A program made the position numbers and the translations under genes. Shown here piece by piece: positions 1 to 7,655 of a DNA stretch of 64,000 nucleotides; within the stretch, counting starts at the first letter, position 1; each line of letters opens with the position of its first letter. The notes under the pieces were generated by a model. It saw only the letters and a program-made list of their open reading frames with translations, made no database searches and was not told the DNA's origin. This DNA comes from JAMXLO01 sp963812505. Lineage in GTDB: Bacteria; Pseudomonadota; Alphaproteobacteria; Acetobacterales; Acetobacteraceae. Location: positions 124,001 to 188,000 of the forward strand of contig CAWEVM010000021.1 of NCBI GenBank assembly GCA_963812505.1, read 5' to 3'.

Positions 1-122
1 TCCCGCAGCGGCTCGGGATGCCGGAAGAGTACGCCGCATTGGTCGAGCACATCGTGGCGAACCGCTTCATCAATGGCGAGACGATCCGGCTTGATGGCGC
101 GTTGCGGATGCCGCCGCGCTGA
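1..122 (+). CDS. Short-chain dehydrogenase/reductase, C-terminal end (partial)
   Basis: Only the last 39 codons are present; the gene begins before the window, and the reading frame starts at base 3. The tail (RLGMPEEYAALVEHIV, then NGETIRLDGALRM) is the typical C-terminus of an SDR of the 3-hydroxyacyl-CoA / 3-hydroxy-2-methylbutyryl-CoA dehydrogenase type, where the last segment packs on the NAD-binding fold. The subfamily is an inference from that tail, since the Gly-rich NAD motif and the YxxxK active site lie outside the window. It converges with the acyltransferase fusion gene downstream. Confidence 0.75.
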   Translation, partial: PQRLGMPEEYAALVEHIVANRFINGETIRLDGALRMPPR

Positions 123-142
123 ACGCTGATCCGTCTGGAGAC

Positions 143-183
143 GTCGCGGTTAAGAGGACCGTGAGACGCCATCTGTCCGCGAC
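143..183. terminator. Possible stem-loop between convergent genes
   Basis: The arms GTCGCGG (143-149) and CCGCGAC (177-183) are perfectly complementary with a 27-base loop. They lie between the stop codons of the convergent dehydrogenase and acyltransferase genes. There is no clear T-run on either side, so a role in termination is only an inference from position. Confidence 0.3.
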
Positions 184-188
184 GGTGC

Positions 189-3100
189 TCAGGCCGAGGC
201 TGCTTCGGCCAGCGCGTCGGCACTTGCATCTTCGGCCCTGCTCTGCACCGCGGGATAATCAACCTTGCCGGTGCCAAGCAGTGGCACCGACTTCACGCAC
301 AGCACCGCGCGCGGCACCATGATCTCGGGAATCATCCGCGCCCTGGCGAGTGCAAGTATCTCCCTGGCATCGGCATTCTGCCGAGTGGTCACCAGCAACA
401 GAGCCTCGCCCTTGCGCGTATCGGCAACGCTGATCACCGCGTGCTGTGACTCAGGCCAAAGCGACGCCACGAGTGCTTCGGCGGCGGTCATCGACACCAT
501 CTCGCCGCCGATCTTGGCAAATCGCTTCGCCCGGCCGACGATGGTCATGAAGCCGGCGGCGTCCACCGACACAATATCACCGGTGTCGTACCACCTGTCC
601 TCGGGCGGTTCCAACACACCGGGAGCAGTCTCGCGCAGATAGCCGAGCATGACGTTGGGGCCTCGCACGAAGAGCCGACCGCCGGTCTCGATGCCGGCGA
701 TGGGTTCGAGCCGCCACGCGATGTCCGGCAGAAAGCGACCGACCGTGCCAGGACGACACTGCATCGCGGTGTTCAGCGCGAGCACCGGAGATGTCTCGGT
801 TGCGCCATAGCCTTCCAGCACGCGGGCGCCGAAGCGGTCGGCGAACAGATGTCGGGTTTCCTCACGCACCTTCTCCGCGCCGGCAAAGATGTAGCGCATG
901 GCATAGAAGTCATACGGATGGGCGTACCGCGCCCAGCCATTGAGGAACGTGTCAGTGCTGAAGCAGATCGTCGCGTCGGTATCGTAGATCAGCGCCGGCA
1001 CGATGCGATAGTGTAGCGGCGTCGGATAGTGAAACGTGCGCACGCCGGATAGCAACGGCAGGATCGTGCCTCCTGTCAGACCGAACGCGTGGAACATCGG
1101 CATCGCGTTGAATGCGATGTCGCCGCCGTGGAAGTCGATCACCGACGCAATCTGCGCGCAGTTTGCCAGCAGGTTGCGATGGCTCAGCACCACCCCCTTC
1201 GGCGTGCCCTCCGAGCCGCTGGTGAACAACACCACCGCAGGCGCATCCGGGTCAGTCGAAGCGCCAGGCAGACCACGTGCCCGCCGCGCATCGCGTTTCG
1301 CATGCAGTTTCGCGCGCAGCCCGATCGTATCGCGCACGTCCTCCAACCAGATGAAGCGCACCTCCTGCGACATGCGCTCCACCACCTTGGCGAGTCGTCC
1401 CTTCTCCACGAAGCCGCGGCTCGAGATAACCGTACGCACGCCGGCAGTACGGCAGGCCGACAGCATCGCCGCCGCACCGGCCGAGATATTCAACAGACAC
1501 GGCACGATGCCGAACGCCTGCAGTCCCATAAACGCCACCAGCGAGGCGATCGCATTCGGCATCAGCAACGCCACATGCGTTTCGCCAGGTGCGGCGGCGG
1601 CAAGCGCGCGACCCAGCGCCGCCGAGCCAACGACAACGCGGTCATAGCCGATCGGCTTCCGCTCGATGTCCTCGGCAATGATTGTCCGCGGGCCGAATGC
1701 GTCGCGCGCGTCCAGCAGTGCGGTGAACAGGCTCCTGCCGGTGTCCTTCGAACGGAACACCGCGTCGACCATCACGTCCTGCAATGCGCGGCCGGTCACC
1801 TCGCGGCGTTGCCGCGGTGTGAGGTCCTCGCTGTGCGGTGGCGCGAGCAGGACAGGCGGCAGGATGTTCAGACGGACTGGCGGGAACCAGCGCAGACGCA
1901 ACCTCCCGCGCATGCGTCCAAATCGGCTGAACTGCAGCCCGTCGATACAGATCGGCACGACCTGCGCATGTGACTTGTCGGCGACCATGGCGGCGCCTTC
2001 ATAGACCTTCATCAGCCCGCCGGTGCGAGTCATGCGCCCCTCGGGGAATATGATCAGCTTGCGTCCGTGATCGCGCACCGCCTCGACCATGCGCTTCACC
2101 GAATAGGGCGACTGCACATCCACCGGAAACGTCTCGACAGCCGCCAGGAACGGCTTGAAGTACCATTTGGCTGCCTGAGCCGTGTGGATCGCGAAGGTAG
2201 GGCTGTCCGGCAGACAGGCCGCGATCAGGCACGCGTCGAGATACGACTGATGGTTGGCAACTATGACCGCGCGATCGCCGGCGGCCCTGTAGTGCTCCAG
2301 ACCGTGCACCTGCACGCGATGGAAGCGTCGGAAGTACCAGCGCAAGATGGCGCGATAGACCTCGTGCGGCAGGATGCGCACGATCCACAGCGCGACGAAC
2401 AGATTGGCCACGGCGGCGACGTGCAGTACCGCCGGAGCCCGCAGACCCACCGCGGCGAGCGCGGCCGCCGCCGCCGCACCGGCCACCATGAACAGCGCAT
2501 TCATGATGTTGTTGGCCGCTATCATCCGCGATCGTTCGGACGGTGCCGCCGCGTCCTGGATGATAGCGTAGAGCGGCACCGAGAACACGCCGCCGCACGC
2601 CGCGAGCAGGAACAGATTGACGATCATCCGCCAGCCTGCGAACGAGGACACCGCGTCCGCCGCCGTCGCGATACTGCCCGCCGAGGCCGCGGATGAAGCA
2701 AAGTCCCAGCAGAACAGCGAAATACCAAGTGCCGCGAACGGCACCAGGCGCGCTGACACCTCGCCGTGCAGCAGCCGCGCGCACTGCATCGATCCGACAC
2801 CGACGCCGATCGCGAACACCGACAGCAGCAGCGTGAGCACAGTTCCGTCGGAATGCAGCGTGTCGCGCGCCACGACGGGGAACTCGGTCATCAAGGTGGC
2901 GCCCATGGTCCAGAACCACGACAGCCCGAGCACCGACAGCCAGATCGGCCGGATCGCTGCTGCATGGCGCGTGACACGCCAGGTCTCTGCGAACAGGTTC
3001 GCCGAAATGCGCAAGGCGGGATCGGCGGCAGGCGATACAGGAATCAGGAATGCCGCGAACAGTCCGACCAGGGCGAGTGACATACCGGCCACGCCGACCC

Positions 3101-3617
3101 AGACAGTGCCGTGCGACAGCAATATCAGTGCGCCGCCCGCGACGGTGCCACAGACGATCGACAGGAACGTCGTCGCCTCGATCACCCCATTGCCGGCGAC
3201 CAGTTCTTCGGCGGCGAGATGCTCGGGCAGCAGCCCATACTTCACCGGCCCGAACAGCGTGGCCTGCACGCCGAGACCCGTCAGCACGACCAGCAGGCCC
3301 GGCACGCTCTCGGTCAGGAAAGCCGCCGCCGCCGCTGCCATCAGCAGCACCTCGGCCAGTTTGTAGACCAGGACGACGCGCGGCTTTGGAAATCGGTCCG
3401 CCAGCTTGCCCGCGGTGGCCGAAAGCAGAATGTAGGGGGCGATGAACAGCGCGCCGGCGAGCGCCGACAGCCCGACGCCGCCGATGCTGAGCTCGAACAG
3501 CGCCAGCACGACCATCGCGTTCTTCACCAGATTGTCGTTCAGCGCTCCGCACGACTGCGCCAGCACCAGCGGCCACAGGCGGCGTGTCTTCAGCAATCCG
3601 ATCGGCGAGGCGGACAT
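189..3617 (-). CDS. aas: Fused lysophospholipid transporter / acyltransferase / acyl-ACP synthetase (LplT-Aas type)
   Basis: This 1142-residue inner-membrane protein has three modules. Residues about 1-420 are an MFS-type transporter resembling LplT. Residues about 440-640 are a PlsC-type acyltransferase with NHQSYLDA (the HxxxxD motif, near 455) and FPEGR (near 523). The rest is an AMP-forming acyl-ACP synthetase with LFTSGSEGTPKG near 797 and YDTGD near 1006. Together they would import lysophospholipids, activate fatty acids and re-acylate them in membrane phospholipid turnover. In E. coli lplT and aas are adjacent separate genes. The start chosen is the ATG at 3617, preceded by a purine-rich GAAAGGGA; an ATG 13 codons upstream lacks such a site. 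It lies 17 bp behind a TetR gene of the same strand, so the two are probably one transcript. Confidence 0.9.
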   Translation of the reverse strand: MSASPIGLLKTRRLWPLVLAQSCGALNDNLVKNAMVVLALFELSIGGVGLSALAGALFIAPYILLSATAGKLADRFPKPRVVLVYKLAEVLLMAAAAAAFLTESVPGLLVVLTGLGVQATLFGPVKYGLLPEHLAAEELVAGNGVIEATTFLSIVCGTVAGGALILLSHGTVWVGVAGMSLALVGLFAAFLIPVSPAADPALRISANLFAETWRVTRHAAAIRPIWLSVLGLSWFWTMGATLMTEFPVVARDTLHSDGTVLTLLLSVFAIGVGVGSMQCARLLHGEVSARLVPFAALGISLFCWDFASSAASAGSIATAADAVSSFAGWRMIVNLFLLAACGGVFSVPLYAIIQDAAAPSERSRMIAANNIMNALFMVAGAAAAAALAAVGLRAPAVLHVAAVANLFVALWIVRILPHEVYRAILRWYFRRFHRVQVHGLEHYRAAGDRAVIVANHQSYLDACLIAACLPDSPTFAIHTAQAAKWYFKPFLAAVETFPVDVQSPYSVKRMVEAVRDHGRKLIIFPEGRMTRTGGLMKVYEGAAMVADKSHAQVVPICIDGLQFSRFGRMRGRLRLRWFPPVRLNILPPVLLAPPHSEDLTPRQRREVTGRALQDVMVDAVFRSKDTGRSLFTALLDARDAFGPRTIIAEDIERKPIGYDRVVVGSAALGRALAAAAPGETHVALLMPNAIASLVAFMGLQAFGIVPCLLNISAGAAAMLSACRTAGVRTVISSRGFVEKGRLAKVVERMSQEVRFIWLEDVRDTIGLRAKLHAKRDARRARGLPGASTDPDAPAVVLFTSGSEGTPKGVVLSHRNLLANCAQIASVIDFHGGDIAFNAMPMFHAFGLTGGTILPLLSGVRTFHYPTPLHYRIVPALIYDTDATICFSTDTFLNGWARYAHPYDFYAMRYIFAGAEKVREETRHLFADRFGARVLEGYGATETSPVLALNTAMQCRPGTVGRFLPDIAWRLEPIAGIETGGRLFVRGPNVMLGYLRETAPGVLEPPEDRWYDTGDIVSVDAAGFMTIVGRAKRFAKIGGEMVSMTAAEALVASLWPESQHAVISVADTRKGEALLLVTTRQNADAREILALARARMIPEIMVPRAVLCVKSVPLLGTGKVDYPAVQSRAEDASADALAEAASA

Positions 3618-3634
3618 GGCGGTGTCCCTTTCGT

Positions 3635-4130
3635 TCACGACAGAGCGCGCCTGCACATGGCGACGATATCATCGGCACGTTGCAACAGTCCGCCCTCCAG
3701 CCGGCCGTAGAGCCGGGCGGTGGCAGGCTGGACGATCAGCCCGATCAGCGCCATCGCCATGAGTTCGGGCTCGCGGCGGGGGATTTCACCGGCCTCCATC
3801 GCGCCTGTGACGGCGCGGCAGATCACCTCGACCGGGTTGCGTTCGTCGCGCGGGCGGCAGATGGCGCGGGCCATGCGGTCCAGGCGGAGGCGGAACGGGC
3901 CGGGGTCCCGCGGCCGTCTCGGCCAGCAGGGCGCCGTATTCGGCGTAGCCTTCGTGGAACAGGCCGGCGACCAGGGCGTCCTTCGAGGCGAAGTGGGCGT
4001 AGAGATTGGACGCCTTCATGTCGCAGGCGGCGGCGATATCGCGCACTGAGACGGCGTCCACGCCATGTTCGACGAACAGGCGGAGGGCCTCGGTTCCGAT
4101 GAGGTCGCGTTTGCCGCCTGGTTCGCGCAT
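3635..4130 (-). pseudogene. TetR/AcrR-family regulator, frameshifted
   Basis: The N-terminal part from the ATG at 4130 carries a TetR helix-turn-helix (VSVRDIAAACDMKASNLYAHF). The C-terminal ligand-binding part (RLDRMARAICRPRDERNPVEV through CRRALS) is in another frame. The switch lies near 3905-3920. Removing one G there gives a continuous protein reading ETAADPGPFRLRLDRMARA, about 164 residues, somewhat short for the family. The span is one base over a multiple of three, so a single inserted base explains it. It may be a true inactivating mutation or a sequence error. It probably represses itself and the downstream acyltransferase fusion through the palindrome 14 bp upstream. Confidence 0.75.
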
Positions 4131-4143
4131 GGGCTGTTATCTA

Positions 4144-4163
4144 ATGAACGGTCGCTCGTTAAT
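4144..4163. promoter_or_regulatory. Probable TetR operator palindrome
   Basis: The 20-bp sequence ATGAACGGTCGCTCGTTAAT is an imperfect inverted repeat (AT-AACG--CG--CGTT-AT). It lies 14 bp before the start of the TetR gene and in the intergenic space shared with the divergent MetE-like gene. Its size, symmetry and AACG/CGTT half-sites are typical of TetR-family operators. Binding by this regulator is an inference from position. Confidence 0.6.
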
Positions 4164-4369
4164 CATCTTGCCTGACTCGACGCGGTAAGTTTCAAGGAAG
4201 TGAGGTGCGCTGCGCGTGGCTCCGCGCCTTCCATCTCCTCCGTCGTGCTCATCTGCCTTGCGCGCCGTGGATCCGGCATCGGCGACACAGTGCTCTACAA
4301 TCGCGTCGGAGATGAGACTACACTCAACGATGTCGAACGGATCAAAACTCTCTCGGGGAGATGGCCGCG

Positions 4370-5428
4370 ATGAGCGCACCAGCAACGCACAAGCCGATCG
4401 TCCATTTCGTCGGCAGCATCCCGTTGCCGGACGCCGAGACGGTGTTCCGTACCCTGTCGGCGGCGACCGGACCACATCTGAGGCGCCTGCCAGACGGCGA
4501 GACCGGCATCCGCAAGACCTGGATCCGCTTTCTGCAGCAGGTGCTGGCCGATAACCCGGCAATCGAGGTCGCAAGCGACGTGCCGCCGTTCAGGTTTACC
4601 CAGTGGGACGGCAAGGTGCTGCGCGAAATCCCGCGCCTGCGCGTGAAGCCAGGCGCACGGCTCGACCCGGCGACCGTGAAGACCGGCTATGCCGCCATGG
4701 CGATCGAGTCGTGGCGACTGTTCGACCGCCTTCAGCGGGAGGGTGCGATCCCCGCCGGCGTCAAGTTTCAGATCTCACTCCCGACCCCGATTGCGCCGAC
4801 CTACAACAACATGGTCCCGACCGACCGGCCGGCGCTGATCCCGATGTTGACGACGCACATGCTCGGCGAGGTCGCGGCGATCGCTCAGGCTTTGCCGCAC
4901 GACCGCATCGCGCTGCAATGGGACGTGTGCCAGGAGGTCATCGCCTGGGAGGGCTACTACGACCCGGGCCCGGTTGATTTCCGGCAAGAGACCATTGCCG
5001 AGCTGATCGCGATCGGTGACGGCGTCCCGCCGGCGATCGAGCTCGGTTACCACCTGTGTTACGGCAGCCCGGCCGACGAGCACGTGATCCAGCCAAAGGA
5101 CGCCGCGGTCATGGTCGAGATGACCAACGCTATATCAGCCGGGGTGCGGCGGCCGATCCAGTTCTTCCACCTGCCGGTGCCCAAGCCGCGCACCGACGAT
5201 CCCTTTTACGCACCACTCCACGGGCTGAAGTTGCACCCGGAAACCGAGCTCTATCTCGGACTTGTTCACCGCGACGACATGACGGGCAACGCCGCTCGCC
5301 TCACAGCCGCGCGGCGCCATGCCCGGGTCGACGGCGTCGCCACGGAATGCGGCATGGCGCGCGGTGATCCCGAGCGCTTCCCGGCGCTGCTCGCCGCGCA
5401 CACGCAGACCGCCGAACTCGGAGCGTAG
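4370..5428 (+). CDS. MetE-like (cobalamin-independent methionine synthase C-terminal fold) protein
   Basis: The protein has 352 residues, about half of MetE, and matches only the catalytic UROD/MetE-like barrel. GSIPLPDAETVFR opens the barrel. YHLCYGS corresponds to the His-x-Cys zinc motif of MetE, and VATECGMARGDP near the C-terminus corresponds to the last zinc-binding Cys. A zinc-dependent thiol methyl transfer is therefore plausible, but without the N-terminal folate-binding half the methyl donor and acceptor are unknown. The ATG at 4370 is preferred because GGGGAG lies 9 bases upstream; the ATG at 4361 directly abuts that site. It is transcribed divergently from the TetR gene. Confidence 0.7.
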   Translation: MSAPATHKPIVHFVGSIPLPDAETVFRTLSAATGPHLRRLPDGETGIRKTWIRFLQQVLADNPAIEVASDVPPFRFTQWDGKVLREIPRLRVKPGARLDPATVKTGYAAMAIESWRLFDRLQREGAIPAGVKFQISLPTPIAPTYNNMVPTDRPALIPMLTTHMLGEVAAIAQALPHDRIALQWDVCQEVIAWEGYYDPGPVDFRQETIAELIAIGDGVPPAIELGYHLCYGSPADEHVIQPKDAAVMVEMTNAISAGVRRPIQFFHLPVPKPRTDDPFYAPLHGLKLHPETELYLGLVHRDDMTGNAARLTAARRHARVDGVATECGMARGDPERFPALLAAHTQTAELGA

Positions 5429-5437
5429 CCGCCCCTC

Positions 5438-5470
5438 GTCATGGCAGGCGAAGGCCGGCAATCCACGTCA
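5438..5470. repeat. REP-like palindromic repeat, degenerate copy
   Basis: The sequence opens with GTCATGGCAGGCGAAGGCCGG and closes with ATCCACGTC. It matches the frame GTCATG(G)CCGGGC-loop-GCCCGG(C)ATCCACG of the copies at 5989-6196 and 7399-7489. It sits between the convergent MetE-like and GFA genes. Confidence 0.6.
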
Positions 5471-5478
5471 TGGCGTGG

Positions 5479-5910
5479 TTACGTGGGATAGGATCGTCCC
5501 GGCGGGTAGCCGTCATATTTCGGCACGCCAGCTTCGACATGATCCCACGGCTGCGCGCTCCGCATGAAGATGTCGGCCTCAGGCCGGAACCAGCTCGGAT
5601 CGTCCAGAGTGCAGACCCGAAGACCAACCAGATCAGGGCGGGTCGCAACCTGCACATAGAGCGGCGTGCCGCAATCGCCGCAGAAGACGCGGACGATCTC
5701 GTTGCCGCTGTCTGCCTTCGTGACGTATCGCCTCGGCGTGCCCTGGAGAATGCGGAACCCCGCGCTGGGCACGCGGGCCGCGGGAACATGCGCCGCGCCG
5801 CTCTGCCTCTGGCAGTCGCGACAATGGCAGCGCAGGGTGAAGACGGGGTCTCCGACAGTTTCGTAGCGGATCGCGCCACACAGGCATCCGCCGGCTCTTG
5901 GCTGGGACAT
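5479..5910 (-). CDS. GFA-family protein (glutathione-dependent formaldehyde-activating enzyme fold), intact copy
   Basis: The 143-residue protein has the three cysteine clusters of the GFA fold, GGCLCGAIRY, CHCRDCQRQSG and FCGDCGTPLY, which bind zinc. Family members include formaldehyde-glutathione adduct enzymes and many proteins of unknown substrate, so the activity is unassigned. The start at 5910 is well supported by AGGAGG just upstream. A damaged second copy lies at 7010-7321, and the upstream non-coding DNA is duplicated with it. C-terminal residues after the third cysteine cluster (including PSWFRPEADIFMRSAQPWDHV) are complete here but cut short in the other copy. Confidence 0.85.
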   Translation of the reverse strand: MSQPRAGGCLCGAIRYETVGDPVFTLRCHCRDCQRQSGAAHVPAARVPSAGFRILQGTPRRYVTKADSGNEIVRVFCGDCGTPLYVQVATRPDLVGLRVCTLDDPSWFRPEADIFMRSAQPWDHVEAGVPKYDGYPPGRSYPT

Positions 5911-6024
5911 ACTCGGCCTCCTGGAGATACATATCTTATACCAACCGCCACAATGAATGCCCGTCCACCTGCGCGATCTGCCCTCATCGTCATGGCCGGG
6001 CCTGGCTTGGCCCGGCCATCCACG
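5569..6024. repeat. Direct repeat, copy A (GFA gene plus upstream DNA)
   Basis: This segment runs from GATGTCGGCCTCAGGCCGG inside the GFA gene to the REP-like element upstream of it. It is closely matched by 7010-7428 in the same orientation. Copy B has point changes and a loss of about 31 bases near 7128. The kinase gene lies between the two copies. Confidence 0.85.
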
Positions 6025-6456
6025 CCAACAATCACAATGATTGTCGCATCGGCTGCCCCACGCCGTCATGGCGTGCGAAAGCGCGCCATCCGACGACTCA
6101 TACCGTCATGCCGGGCGAAGGCCCGGCATCCACGTCTTTGTGACTCCGCGGCAAAGAAAGACGTGGATGTCGGGGCCAAGCCCAGACCTGACGATATGGG
6201 TCGTAATTGCCGGGCATTGGTATAAGTTGCCAGGCTCGCGCGCGGCTTGTTGCAACCAAACTGAAATGTCCGTCTCGCTGCAAAGTAGAAATGTCACCGT
6301 GGCGCTGATCCGCTGCAGTGAGACGGAAGCCAGCGTCGACGGCATCATTGCCACGCTCTCGGTCGTTCGCCGCGGTCGATCATTGTTTAGAGTTACTCGC
6401 CCTTGGCAGCCTTGACTTGCCATGCAGGCATCATGGTCGACCCTGGTGGGGGCCCA
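5911..6456. other. Gene-free stretch with REP-like repeats
   Basis: No convincing gene is visible. It contains the upstream part of the duplicated GFA segment, the REP-like cluster at 5989-6196, and a segment ending near 6262 (GCTTGTTGCAACCAA) that recurs near 7562-7577. Bases 6027-6088 also recur inverted near 7462-7530. From about 6265 to 6456 nothing recognisable is seen. Confidence 0.6.
5989..6196. repeat. Cluster of REP-like palindromes
   Basis: Successive elements start with GTCATG and end with ATCCACG or similar. They lie at 5989-6024 (CATGGCCGGGCCTGG then CCCGGCCATCCACG), 6065-6095 (degenerate) and 6105-6140. An inverted copy lies at about 6155-6196, so the last two form a large inverted pair with a GCAAAGA-type linker, like a bacterial BIME. 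Elements of this consensus are common extragenic repeats in alphaproteobacteria. Confidence 0.75.
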
Positions 6457-6987
6457 TTAGCCCGCCTCTCTGCATTTCGAGAGAATCTCATCCACCACTT
6501 TTCCAAGTGGTCGTCTGGCGTCTATCGTCACGCCGCTGCGAGGTATGGCTTCTTTCGTCTGATGCAATCTTGCGATGATTTCCCGTTCCGCTGGTTTCGC
6601 GCCCCAGTCAGTTGGGTCCAGCGCCACTCGCTCATCGATCCGCCGGTTCAAGGTCTCAAGGTCGATCTCAAGGACAAAAACGCCGTCAAATAGATCGATG
6701 AATTTTGAAGAATTCCTGGAGTTACCGCAGAAAAAGGTTACCGCCTCATCTTGGTTGGCGACCAAGGTTTTTACTTTCTCTACGCACCAGATGTGGTGCT
6801 CGGACCTGAAGATAGCCGAGGGCTCGTGCGTGAGGCCATCCGCCGGTTTACCAGTTTCCGGATCGCCTAGATAAGCCAATTCACGGTCGCCATTGATGGC
6901 ATGGTAGCCGCGCCGCTGCAATTCTTTGCAGACCGCAGTTTTGCCGGTGCCGGAAACGCCTTCGATCAAATAATTCTTGACGCCCAT
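6457..6987 (-). CDS. Small P-loop nucleotide kinase-like ATPase
   Basis: The 176-residue protein opens with a Walker A motif GVSGTGKT at residues 10-17, after a short beta strand (NYLIE). This is the layout of adenylate/shikimate-kinase-type P-loop kinases. FFCGNSRN and VFVLEIDLETLNRRIDER resemble the middle and lid regions of such kinases, and DEILSKCREAG ends the protein. The substrate cannot be read from the sequence. The gene is of lower GC than its neighbours and lies exactly between two copies of the GFA segment, which suggests insertion or duplication-linked acquisition. Confidence 0.7.
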   Translation of the reverse strand: MGVKNYLIEGVSGTGKTAVCKELQRRGYHAINGDRELAYLGDPETGKPADGLTHEPSAIFRSEHHIWCVEKVKTLVANQDEAVTFFCGNSRNSSKFIDLFDGVFVLEIDLETLNRRIDERVALDPTDWGAKPAEREIIARLHQTKEAIPRSGVTIDARRPLGKVVDEILSKCREAG

Positions 6988-7009
6988 TTCCTGGCCTTCT
7001 GATTTAGCC

Positions 7010-7321
7010 GATGTCGGCCTCAGGCCGGAACCAAGGTCGGATCGTCCAGGGTGCAGACTCGAAGACCGACCAGATCAGGGCGCGTCGCAACCTGCACATA
7101 GAGCGGCGTGCCGCAATCGCCGCAGAACACGTGACGTATCGCCTGGGCGTGCCCTGAAGGATGCGGCCCGGCGCGCTGGGCACGCGCGCAACGCGGATAT
7201 GCGCCACGCCGCTTTGCCGCTGGCAGTCGCGACAATGGCAGCGCAGGGTGAAGACGGGGTCTCCGACAGTTTCGTAGCGGATCGCGCCACACAGGCATCC
7301 GCCGGTTCTTGGCTGGGACAT
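7010..7321 (-). pseudogene. GFA-family gene, decayed second copy
   Basis: From the ATG at 7321 the protein repeats the first copy almost exactly (SQPRTGGCLCGAIRY, CHCRDCQRQSG). About 31 bases are missing near 7128 relative to the first copy, just after the codons for RRYVT. The frame therefore shifts, and the FCGDCG cluster survives only in another frame. The homology stops at 7010, so the C-terminal codons are gone. The upstream AGGAGG of the first copy reads CAGGAGG-like with one base lost. It is a non-functional duplicate. Confidence 0.85.
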
Positions 7322-7428
7322 ACTCGGCCTCCTGAGATACATATGTTATACCAACAGCCACAATGAATGACCGTCCGCCTGCGCAATCTGCCCTCATCGT
7401 CATGGCCGGGCTTGCCCCGGCCATCCAC
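7010..7428. repeat. Direct repeat, copy B (GFA pseudogene plus upstream DNA)
   Basis: It is the partner of 5569-6024 in the same orientation. It includes the GFA pseudogene, the ATACATATGTTATACCAAC stretch upstream of it and the first arm of a REP-like element. Confidence 0.85.
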
Positions 7429-7655
7429 GTCTTTGCTGCGTGAATCAAAGGAAAGACGTGAATGGCGCGCCTTCGCACGCCATGACGGCGTAGGGCAGCC
7501 GATGAGTTTATCATTGTGGTTGTTGGTATTACTGTAATATAAGTTGTGAGGCTCGCCCGCGGCTTGTTGCAACCAAGCTGGCCGGCCGGATAACATGGTT
7601 TATGACAAGTTTGGGCTCTGCGTGGGTCAGGGGCCGGATAAAAGGGGAGAGGCAA
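7322..7655. other. Gene-free stretch holding duplicated DNA and REP-like elements
   Basis: It comprises the non-coding end of the repeated segment, an inverted REP-like pair (7399-7489), a 60-70 base inverted copy of 6027-6088, and the GCTTGTTGCAACCAA segment also seen near 6250. I see no gene. Confidence 0.65.
7399..7489. repeat. Inverted pair of REP-like palindromes
   Basis: A forward element (7399-7436, GTCATGGCCGGGCTTGCCCC...) is followed by an inverted degenerate element (about 7448-7489, ending CGCCATGACGGCG). They are separated by a short linker, in the same arrangement as 6105-6196. Confidence 0.7.

Noticed and set aside
1999..3678. A 559-residue minus-strand frame overlapping the acyltransferase fusion gene
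   Set aside because: It is the +1 shadow of the MFS and acyltransferase codons, Arg/Gly-rich and without motifs.
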